Shown: one piece after another, positions 1 to 4,697 of the stretch
Layout of the letters: each line of letters opens with the position of its first letter
Position numbering within the stretch: position 1 is the stretch's first letter
From: a virus
Virus record (IMG/VR): IMGVR_UViG_3300033143_002937
Coordinates: 1-27,990 of that record
Length of the DNA: 27,990 nt
Reading direction: 5' to 3' (one strand)
The notes under the pieces: model-generated
Database searches by the model: none
The model's input: only the letters and a program-made list of their open reading frames with translations
What the model was told of the DNA's origin: nothing
Position numbers and translations under genes: made by a program

Positions 1-96
1 TTCAAGATCTTCTTTACTTGCTTTAGCTCCTTTTAAATACCCCATTGACCAGCCTGAGCAAGTACCTTTGCATGGATGGTCTAGTTCTTTTTCCAT
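1..96 (-). CDS. Small Cys-containing protein, C-terminus outside window (partial)
   Basis: The reading frame opens at ATG 96 and is still open at base 1, giving at least 32 residues. An AAGGAA ribosome-binding site lies just upstream and overlaps the stop of the preceding gene. The N-terminus carries HPCKGTCSGW followed by GYLKG. The product of 1322..1576 has nearly the same motif, so the two look like diverged copies. The two spaced cysteines could bind metal, but that is inference. Function unknown. Confidence 0.6.
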   Translation of the reverse strand, partial: MEKELDHPCKGTCSGWSMGYLKGAKASKEDLE

Positions 97-108
97 ATAA
101 TATTTTCC

Positions 109-291
109 TTATTTATCAATCCTTTTGTTAATACAATGCTGACATTTAAACTTGCTAGGATGACTATAGGTAATTGACTCTTTTTTACAATAACCACAAA
201 ATCTAGTATTCCCATCTTTTCTAGCTACAAACATCGCCATATCGCCCATCTCTTTAATTCTTTTAGCCTCATTTCTAGATAATTTTTTCAT
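109..291 (-). CDS. Small zinc-ribbon-like protein
   Basis: A 60-residue basic protein. Its C-terminal half has CGYC and CQHC, spaced like a four-Cys zinc ribbon, after a charged helical N-terminus (RNEAKRIKEMGD). It is followed 12 bases later by the gene at 1..96. Its leader has the TTTTTAACAAAG sequence shared with other leftward genes here. A DNA- or RNA-binding or host-takeover role is plausible for such phage proteins, but no family was recognised. Confidence 0.6.
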   Translation of the reverse strand: MKKLSRNEAKRIKEMGDMAMFVARKDGNTRFCGYCKKESITYSHPSKFKCQHCINKRIDK

Positions 292-323
292 ACTTTATCA
301 CTCACTTTGTTAAAAACTGGCTA

Positions 324-425
324 CTAAACCTGAAAAGAATCTAGCATAGCATCGTCACCTATCATAAAATAGTGTGGCGTATCGTCATCATTAACTAAAG
401 TCACAAAACCTCTGACTGGATATAT
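324..425 (-). CDS. Candidate small gene with ATA start (or start-loss remnant)
   Basis: This frame encodes 33 residues with protein-like composition (IYPVRGFVTLVNDDD, then HYFMIGDD) and ends at TAG 324. No ATG lies near its beginning. A clear AAAGGA ribosome-binding site sits five bases upstream of an ATA codon at 425, exactly where a start codon belongs. An in-frame TTG at 449 would give 41 residues but has no ribosome-binding site. It may use ATA, or may be a gene whose ATG mutated. Function unknown. Confidence 0.35.
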   Translation of the reverse strand: MYPVRGFVTLVNDDDTPHYFMIGDDAMLDSFQV

Positions 426-479
426 TATTTTCCTTTGTAAGTGCTTCAATCGAAGCGGTTAAATGTTAAAAAGCCGTTA

Positions 480-557
480 TTAATTACAGTCACATTTACC
501 ATTATCGTCAATAATACCTTGGCAAATAGTACAAACTCTAGTTTTGTAGTTTTTCAT
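480..557 (-). CDS. 25-residue Cys-rich mini-protein
   Basis: A very short frame of 25 residues with CTIC near the middle and CDC at the end, a four-Cys arrangement that could hold one zinc. The ATG at 557 lies just below the stop of the upstream gene (559-561), so translation is probably coupled; its own ribosome-binding site (AAGAA) is weak. Family unknown. Support is its tight packing in the leftward run and the regular Cys spacing. Confidence 0.45.
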   Translation of the reverse strand: MKNYKTRVCTICQGIIDDNGKCDCN

Positions 558-558
558 A

Positions 559-672
559 TTAATTCTTTACAAACCATTTAGCTAAAATAAAAAAGTATAT
601 CTCGCCTATTAGTGTTCGGTCTTCGCTCCACTTATACGCAGTAAACTGTTTATCCCATTCTTTAAATGTCAT
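559..672 (-). CDS. Small hypothetical protein (37 aa)
   Basis: Starts at ATG 672 after a good AGAGG ribosome-binding site in the leader TTAACAGTAGAGG. It encodes 37 residues: an aromatic charged N-terminus (MTFKEWDKQFTAYKW) and a hydrophobic stretch (IYFFILAKWFV) at the end that might touch a membrane. It lies between the decayed methyltransferase gene and the 25-residue Cys-rich gene. Function unknown. Confidence 0.5.
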   Translation of the reverse strand: MTFKEWDKQFTAYKWSEDRTLIGEIYFFILAKWFVKN

Positions 673-717
673 TTTTACATACCTCTACTGTTAATTAGTT
701 TTGGTTAAGTGTGAACA

Positions 718-1175
718 TTATGCATCTTTGATGAAAGCTACCCAATGAGTTTTAGCCTTTTTACCCGTCTTGTGTCCGTATAAAGGCTTATACGGAGTTA
801 GTATTTAAACACCAATGTTCCAAAAGGTTTTAATACCCTAAAACACTCACTAAACCCTTGTTTTAGGTCATCCCTCCACGTTTCATCTAATAAGCCATAA
901 GAAAAAGCAAGTCGGCCAGTTTTCCCAGCACCTTTGTAAAAGTGAGGGGGATCAAAAACCACATGATAAAAGCTATTGTCTGCGAAAGACATTTTACGGA
1001 AATCGTGTATCATATCAGGATCCACAACAATTGGGCTTCTTCCTTTTGTTCCTAGAGTTCCAACATCTACAACTCGTTCACCTTGCCTTTTGTCGCAAAA
1101 AGCCACTCTGTTGTCTTTTTTATCAAACCAAAAACCTCTGGCTGAGCAACAAGGATCCAAGACTAATTTATTCAT
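718..1175 (-). pseudogene. SAM-dependent DNA methyltransferase, disrupted near the 3' end
   Basis: Residues 1-125 match a phage class I methyltransferase family: LDPCCSARGFWFD is the SAM-binding motif I and DPPH at about residues 75-78 is the catalytic motif IV, of the kind in N6-adenine/N4-cytosine enzymes. The start is ATG 1175 after AGAAGG. The frame stops at TAA 798-800 straight after GTLVFKY. The family's usual C-terminus resumes at once in another frame: 718-798 reads TPYKPLYGHKTGKK, ending THWVAFIKDA and TAA. Family members I remember have about 13-14 residues between these blocks, so the simplest reading is a small deletion that also shifted the frame. The catalytic motifs are intact, but the truncated 125-residue product is probably impaired. 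Confidence 0.75.
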
Positions 1176-1188
1176 ATAAAACCTTCTG

Positions 1189-1308
1189 TTAAATCATTAA
1201 AAACAAAATAGCTTGCTGGTCTCGTTTAATCATTTTTCTATTATCTGAAATGTCATCAACTAAAGCCCTATTTAATGCTTGCTGATCGAATTCAACCCTA
1301 TCTGCCAT
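1189..1308 (-). CDS. Small hypothetical protein (39 aa)
   Basis: ATG 1308 follows a strong AGAGGGA ribosome-binding site in the shared leader TTAACAGAGGG. The product is a charged 39-residue peptide, probably helical, ending in a hydrophobic tail (AILFLMI). Its TAA is the first part of the next gene's TAACAGAAGG leader, so the two are probably translated together. No family recognised. Confidence 0.5.
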   Translation of the reverse strand: MADRVEFDQQALNRALVDDISDNRKMIKRDQQAILFLMI

Positions 1309-1321
1309 ATCAATCCCTCTG

Positions 1322-1576
1322 TTAATTTGTTTTGGTTTTGCGTGAATATTTTCTCATCATTTTTAGATATTTATATAAAGCCCCAGGAAAACAAAGCCAA
1401 TAATTTAGTTCCCCTCTTAGGTTTCTTTTTTCATAACCCATGAAGGATTTACTCTCTTTCCAAAACCAAATTATATTTTCCATTTCAATTCCTTGCTCAA
1501 AACCCTTCTCATAGCCATCTTGCCAGCCAGAACAAACATCTTTACAGCAATGATTTAGTTTTTCTTTATCTGTCAT
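1322..1576 (-). CDS. Small Cys/Trp-containing hypothetical protein (84 aa)
   Basis: An 84-residue protein starting at ATG 1576 behind TTTTTAACAGAAGG. Residues 7-25 contain HCCKDVCSGWQDGYEKG, closely matching the start of the protein at 1..96 (H-x-C-K-x-x-C-S-G-W-x-x-G-Y-x-K-G). The rest is rich in Trp, Tyr and basic residues (NIIWFWKESK, LNYWLCFPGALYKYLK). The repeated motif suggests a small family duplicated within the module. Metal binding by the paired Cys is possible; function unknown. Confidence 0.6.
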   Translation of the reverse strand: MTDKEKLNHCCKDVCSGWQDGYEKGFEQGIEMENIIWFWKESKSFMGYEKRNLRGELNYWLCFPGALYKYLKMMRKYSRKTKTN

Positions 1577-1642
1577 AGTACCTTCTGTTAAAAACTAAGC
1601 TTCACAATCTGAAAAAGGGATTCCAAATTTAAGCCCCTAACA

Positions 1643-1795
1643 TCAGTCAGCCTTTATTAAATTAACTAAATCAGGGATGACTGTATCCCCTATAAATTGT
1701 GTGCACCCAGTATAAAACATTAATATTAAATATAATAAAACTAGCAAAAAAAAAGTATTAACAGGCTTATTAAGCCATTCATTTATTTTTGACAT
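1643..1795 (-). CDS. Small single-pass membrane protein (50 aa)
   Basis: The start is ATG 1795 (MSKINEWLNK), nine bases after AAAGGA; an upstream in-frame ATG at 1831 lacks a site. Residues 12-29 form one hydrophobic span (FFLLVLLYLILMFYTGC). The short charged N-terminus would be cytoplasmic if it inserts with the C-terminus out. It overlaps the upstream gene by 17 bases. Too little is visible to call a holin or exclusion protein. Confidence 0.5.
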   Translation of the reverse strand: MSKINEWLNKPVNTFFLLVLLYLILMFYTGCTQFIGDTVIPDLVNLIKAD

Positions 1796-2000
1796 GAGTT
1801 GAATCCTTTGAGTACATTTTGAATTTAGCATTTACCCTTGTTTTACAGTTTACAGACCATTGTTTATTTTCATTGTTCCATTGATATAAAGTATTTTCTC
1901 TTAACCTAAAGAAAGCTTTTTGAAGGTTGTAAAAGGCTTTATGCCTCTTGTATAAATAACCTTCCTTTAGTTCAAATATGCTCAGTATAGGCTCAGACAT
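1779..2000 (-). CDS. Hypothetical protein (73 aa)
   Basis: A basic, aromatic-rich 73-residue protein (LKEGYLYKRHKAFYNLQKAF). Its ATG overlaps the stop of the preceding gene in a TAATG junction, and an AGAGG lies upstream inside that gene. This indicates coupled translation within the leftward module. No recognisable domain. Confidence 0.55.
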   Translation of the reverse strand: MSEPILSIFELKEGYLYKRHKAFYNLQKAFFRLRENTLYQWNNENKQWSVNCKTRVNAKFKMYSKDSTHVKNK

Positions 2001-2467
2001 TAATCGAAGCCTCTACAGCCACAATCAAAAAGATCTGTTTCTTCTCTTTCTCTGTCTTCAAACCATGGTAAATTGACTTCACTTTCAACCTCATTGCTAC
2101 ACCAGTGACATTTTGCCATTTTTTTCTTGTCTTCACCTAAATATTCAATGTCATCATTAAACACTTTAAAATAATGCCTACCTTGAGGCATGGTGAATAA
2201 ATCAACAAACTTACCGTTATTGTATACAATGTCTTGTTTAAACTCTGTAGCCAAAGGGTCACAGGTTATATGAGCATCTTCTGTTGTTATTCTTGTTGGC
2301 GTTTCAGCTAGTCTAATCCCAACCTCTATATTTTGAATTTTGTCAGTTTTAACAGTGTTTGTTTTGTAGTGGTGGCTTACGTCCCATAATTTCCCTAATG
2401 GGTCATAAGTAGGTCTGCTAGGTTTTTTATCAAGTTTAAGATTAGCGTCTACACAAATAATATCCAT
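2000..2467 (-). CDS. Hypothetical protein with C-terminal Cys cluster (155 aa)
   Basis: First gene of the left module, after an AAAAGGGGA ribosome-binding site. The first 110 residues are mixed strand-like sequence with many Asp and Thr (ICVDANLKLDKKPSRPTYDP). The C-terminus has CHWC near residue 121 and CGC near residue 150, a likely small zinc site. The candidate promoter at 2493-2521 lies directly upstream. Function unknown. Confidence 0.6.
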   Translation of the reverse strand: MDIICVDANLKLDKKPSRPTYDPLGKLWDVSHHYKTNTVKTDKIQNIEVGIRLAETPTRITTEDAHITCDPLATEFKQDIVYNNGKFVDLFTMPQGRHYFKVFNDDIEYLGEDKKKMAKCHWCSNEVESEVNLPWFEDREREETDLFDCGCRGFD

Positions 2468-2492
2468 AAATCCCCTTTTCTTTGTGTATCAA

Positions 2493-2521
2493 GATAAAAC
2501 ATATAATTTTTATGATGTAAA
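2493..2521 (-). promoter_or_regulatory. Candidate promoter of the left module
   Basis: Reading leftward, TTTACA (2521-2516) is followed after 17 bases by TTTATC (2498-2493), about 25 bases before the start at 2467. The -10 match is weak. Support comes from position: it lies immediately downstream of a leftward terminator, and the TTTACAT...GTTTTA pattern also occurs before the 8665 operon. Confidence 0.3.
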
Positions 2522-2552
2522 GTAAAAAGAAGGCCCTGATTACTCAGAGCCT
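2521..2552 (-). terminator. Leftward rho-independent terminator
   Basis: On the minus strand GGCTCTGA, loop GTAA, TCAGGGCC forms an eight-pair stem with one mismatch, followed by the T-rich TTCTTTTTACTTT. It would stop transcription arriving from the right before the left module's own promoter. Confidence 0.55.
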
Positions 2553-2644
2553 AACAAAGAAGATTTTACTGGAGTTTGTTTGATGTTCATATAATAAGAA
2601 GTGCAAATTAAAAAAGCAACTAAAATAAAGCACCTAGCCAAAAA

Positions 2645-2678
2645 GAAAAAAGCCCTTGCTTTTAACAAAGGCTTTTTG
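2645..2678. terminator. Bidirectional terminator-like hairpin
   Basis: AAAAAGCC (2647-2654) pairs with GGCTTTTT (2670-2677) around a short loop whose ends pair further with one mismatch. A T-run follows the stem on either strand, so it could terminate transcription both ways. No convergent gene pair meets here; it may insulate the region. Confidence 0.5.
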
Positions 2679-2767
2679 TAATGATTGAGTTGTTGAGACT
2701 ACAAGAGGAAATATATCTATTTTCTTTCTGTAGTGCAACCAAAATATAAAAACAGTATCGGAGAGGG

Positions 2768-2829
2768 TTTTGTGAAAGCTCTTAATGGTGTCCAGATCCG
2801 ACGCATGACCCATTAGCCATTTCACAAGG
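2768..2829. repeat. Long nested inverted repeat
   Basis: The outer arms TTGTGAAA (2770-2777) and TTTCACAA (2820-2827) match perfectly. Inside, TAATGG (2783-2788) pairs with CCATTA (2810-2815) and continues as GTC/GAC with one bulged T, closing on a 14-base loop (CAGATCCGACGCAT). About 17 pairs lie within 58 bases. No T-run follows on either strand, so this is not an ordinary terminator. It could be an operator, a structured RNA, an attachment site or an origin hairpin. Confidence 0.5.
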
Positions 2830-2932
2830 GGATTCTTTACACTGAGTACTGAATAACTTAGTAGTGGTTGCCTAAACTTATTAGGATAGTAAGCAAGCAA
2901 ATAGCCCAAGTTGCTAAAGACTGAGGTAAATA

Positions 2933-3055
2933 ATGAGGAGCCTTAAACTCATTAAGAAAAAGGTCAACTGCCTAACCCTTACGATTGTTTATAATTGTCA
3001 AAACTGGCATTTTTATAGACCTAAAGAGGGGATAGCTTTGTCTAAACCTGAATAA
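2933..3055 (+). CDS. Small basic hypothetical protein (40 aa)
   Basis: ATG 2933 follows GAGGT with six-base spacing. The 40-residue product is strongly basic at the N-terminus (MRSLKLIKKKVNCLTLTIVY) with two Cys. It is the first of three rightward genes between leftward blocks, and its 3' end overlaps the inverted repeat at 3043-3069. No homology recognised; the call rests on the ribosome-binding site and co-direction with the next genes. Confidence 0.4.
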   Translation: MRSLKLIKKKVNCLTLTIVYNCQNWHFYRPKEGIALSKPE

Positions 3056-3069
3056 TTACAAAAGGTTTA
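3043..3069 (+). promoter_or_regulatory. Inverted repeat ahead of the 3092 gene
   Basis: TAAACCT (3043-3049) and AGGTTTA (3063-3069) are perfect seven-base complements around 13 bases. They lie 22 bases before ATG 3092. This could be an operator or an RNA hairpin acting on translation; no T-run follows. Confidence 0.3.
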
Positions 3070-3091
3070 AAGTAAGAAAAGAGGAGTTTAA

Positions 3092-3334
3092 ATGAGATAT
3101 TTAAGAGATTCCGAGACAACAGGCAGGCCTAGAGACGAAATAAGCTACAGTGCAAAGCTAAAGTTTAGAGTCTGCAAAAGAAAAGAATGGATTAAAGAGA
3201 ATCCTGAAAAGGCAGAATTTTTGAGAAAAAAGAGAGTTAGAGAGTACTTCGAGAAAATTAGGGAAAAGAAACACAAGGTGTCAAAATCTATTGCAAAGCA
3301 AAACAAGTGCTCTATAATTAAACAATGGAAATAG
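3092..3334 (+). CDS. Highly charged basic protein (80 aa)
   Basis: Starts after a strong AGAGGAG site. The 80 residues are mostly Lys, Arg and Glu, with a helical segment around NPEKAEFLRKKRVREYFEKI. The charge suggests nucleic-acid or protein binding, but no motif fixes a function. Its last bases overlap the start of the next gene by ten. Confidence 0.55.
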   Translation: MRYLRDSETTGRPRDEISYSAKLKFRVCKRKEWIKENPEKAEFLRKKRVREYFEKIREKKHKVSKSIAKQNKCSIIKQWK

Positions 3335-3684
3335 AAATATTTAAAACTGAATGTGATAAGTTAATAAGAAAATATGGTGATGATAAAATAGACAGTGACT
3401 TATTAAATGAAGCTTGGTTAAAAGTTAAGCAGTTAGATAATAATCATATAAAGAACACAGTAAAATATCTATTAAAAGCCAAGTGTATAAACGGCTCAAT
3501 GTTTTCAGTTGATGACTTTGTTGAAAAGTCTGTTGAGAAGAAAAGAGGCCCTGGTTATGTGCCTAATTACAATAAGCAACCTTCAGACTTTGATTCAAAT
3601 GGCTTAAAGAATTACTTAGAAGAAAATGGTGTTAGTTCAGTGAAGGAAGCTTTAGAAAAAGCACAAAAAAAGGGCGGTGCATAA
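3325..3684 (+). CDS. Hypothetical helical protein (119 aa)
   Basis: ATG 3325 lies inside the end of the preceding gene and has no good ribosome-binding site, so translation is probably coupled. The product is mostly helical, with a linker (KKRGPGYVPNYNKQPSDF) near residues 73-90. Its last codons overlap the terminator of the opposing leftward operon. It might be a small DNA-replication accessory, but nothing visible proves this. Confidence 0.55.
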   Translation: MEIEIFKTECDKLIRKYGDDKIDSDLLNEAWLKVKQLDNNHIKNTVKYLLKAKCINGSMFSVDDFVEKSVEKKRGPGYVPNYNKQPSDFDSNGLKNYLEENGVSSVKEALEKAQKKGGA

Positions 3685-3692
3685 ACACCACC
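3663..3692 (-). terminator. Rho-independent terminator of the leftward recombination operon
   Basis: On the minus strand GGTGGTG (3692-3686), loop TTTATG, CACCGCC (3679-3673) forms a seven-pair stem with one wobble, then C and seven T (3671-3665). It lies 60 bases past the last leftward gene. It occupies the last codons of the rightward gene ending at 3684. Confidence 0.75.
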
Positions 3693-3751
3693 TGAAGATA
3701 TAATTCATCCCTGATTTAAAATCTTTAATAAATTGTAACCACAGTAGAATA

Positions 3752-4111
3752 TTAATCAACTAAAACAGTATCAACTAGACCAGGGCTTGTGTAAGAGCCA
3801 CCCCATATTTCTAGTGTACTAGGGCCATACTTGCGCCATAGCCGTTTCTTTAAGTTCCATACAGGTGTTGCCATGCCTTTAGCCTCAACATACCTTACAG
3901 ACCCATCTTGTAACTCAATTTTAAAGTCTATTTTGGCTAATATTTTAGCTTCAGTTAAATAAACCTTAGATTGAAGGTCTATTGATTTGATATTTGAGTC
4001 AGCTTTAAGCAGCAAGTAGACTTGAGATTCTAGTTTAGAGTCAAAATTAATACCATCAACTATGGCTTTTTTAGCTTTATACTTATGGCCTTTTTTTCTG
4101 TTAAATCTCAT
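3752..4111 (-). CDS. DUF1064-family phage protein, predicted nuclease fold
   Basis: The 119-residue product starts HKYKAKKAIVDGINFDSKLE near its N-terminus, characteristic of DUF1064. That family is small phage proteins thought related to PD-(D/E)XK endonucleases. A later DFKIEL and YVEAKG would supply the acid and E-x-K residues. The preferred start is ATG 4111, inside the GATGAGATTTAA end of the HNH gene, where translation can couple; an upstream in-frame ATG at 4147 is less likely. It is the last gene of the leftward operon. A DNA-junction or end-processing role fits the neighbours but is inferred. Confidence 0.7.
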   Translation of the reverse strand: MRFNRKKGHKYKAKKAIVDGINFDSKLESQVYLLLKADSNIKSIDLQSKVYLTEAKILAKIDFKIELQDGSVRYVEAKGMATPVWNLKKRLWRKYGPSTLEIWGGSYTSPGLVDTVLVD

Positions 4112-4352
4112 CAAGCCAATTTTGAAACGACTCATGTTTTTTTGCAAAGCTTAATTTGCCTATTAAATGTATTTCATAATGGTGAATCGGGCATAATGGG
4201 ACTAAATTGCTCAAGGAGTCATCACCACCAGCCCCTTTTGAGATTAAATGGTGAGGGTCAGGGTTAGGAGCACCACAAATTAAACAGTTTTCTTTTTCCC
4301 TGATTTCTTTTAGAAGCTTTTTATTTTCTATTCTTTTAGTTTTTGTATACAT
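4101..4352 (-). CDS. HNH endonuclease
   Basis: An 83-residue protein with a compact HNH core: CLICG (first Cys pair), PDPHHLISKGAGGDDS (His-His and following loop), LVPLCPIHHYEIH (Asn/Leu region, Cys-His pair and last His). This is a beta-beta-alpha-metal nuclease fold with zinc-holding Cys. ATG 4352 is preferred; an in-frame TTG at 4361 would add three residues. It overlaps the DUF1064 gene, and both sit at the end of the recombination operon, which suggests a replication or recombination nuclease rather than a homing enzyme. It is also shorter than most homing nucleases. Confidence 0.75.
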   Translation of the reverse strand: MYTKTKRIENKKLLKEIREKENCLICGAPNPDPHHLISKGAGGDDSLSNLVPLCPIHHYEIHLIGKLSFAKKHESFQNWLDEI

Positions 4353-4353
4353 A

Positions 4354-4422
4354 TTACTCAAAGTGAATCACAAACTTAGGCGGCCATTCACTCCTAAGCT
4401 TGCAACCCTGTATTTCAATAAA
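4354..4422 (-). other. Open stop-to-stop stretch, possible gene remnant
   Basis: Before the HNH gene a 22-codon frame reads like the end of a protein (CKLRSEWPPKFVIHFE) and ends in TAA two bases from the HNH ATG. It has no ATG, GTG or TTG start of its own. Just upstream, in another frame, lies a Cys-rich stretch (CLCFKKGHIKQCC). Together these may be an eroded small gene in the 4362-4469 gap. Confidence 0.2.
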
Positions 4423-4469
4423 TTAACAACACTGTTTAATATGACCCTTTTTAAAACATAAACAATTAG

Positions 4470-4697
4470 TTAGAAAGGCACCATTCCCTCAAAGCCTTTT
4501 TCACTTTCCTTTGGCTCTTTTTTAAGCTTCTTACCAAATTTAAGCATATAATCTGGGTGATTATCTTTAGATTTCTTGGTTTTGAATACAAATACGTCAC
4601 ACTCTCCAAAGTTGCCGCAAAAATACTCTTCACCATTTTTGTCTGTGCGTTTCCATAAGCCAGTTATGGCAGCTAAATTATCTTCTCTTTCACTCAT
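4470..4697 (-). CDS. Small protein with SSB-like C-terminal tip (75 aa)
   Basis: A 75-residue protein with a short strand-rich core (ITGLWKRTDKNGEEYFCGNFG, DVFVFKTKKSKDNHPDYML), loosely like the DUF736 group, then a Lys/Glu linker ending GFEGMVPF. Bacterial SSB proteins end in an acidic tip finishing Pro-Phe that recruits repair enzymes, and this tail resembles it. Start ATG 4697 overlaps the preceding stop as ATGA and follows AAAGGGG. A ssDNA-related role fits the operon but is inferred. Confidence 0.6.
   Translation of the reverse strand: MSEREDNLAAITGLWKRTDKNGEEYFCGNFGECDVFVFKTKKSKDNHPDYMLKFGKKLKKEPKESEKGFEGMVPF

Larger units (their letters stand above)
2468..2932. other. Gene-free control region between divergent blocks
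   Basis: No convincing gene lies in this 465-base stretch. It holds a candidate leftward promoter (2493-2521), a leftward terminator (2532-2551), a two-way terminator hairpin (2647-2677) and a long nested inverted repeat (2770-2827). Leftward genes lie to the left and rightward genes to the right, so it probably controls both. An origin, attachment site or small RNA cannot be excluded. Confidence 0.6.

Noticed and set aside
718-815. Programmed frameshift in the methyltransferase gene
   Set aside because: The sequence between the two family blocks is missing rather than just out of frame, and no slippery heptamer or downstream pseudoknot is seen, so decay is more likely than recoding.
2730-2815. 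Short rightward frame starting GTG 2734 or GTG 2772
   Set aside because: Only 14-27 codons and almost wholly inside the inverted repeat. GGAGAGGG lies before the second GTG, but nothing else supports a gene.
2634-2909. 91-codon leftward open frame
   Set aside because: It has no ribosome-binding site, runs through the long palindrome, and its end is the terminator hairpin at 2647-2677. Composition does not look like a protein.
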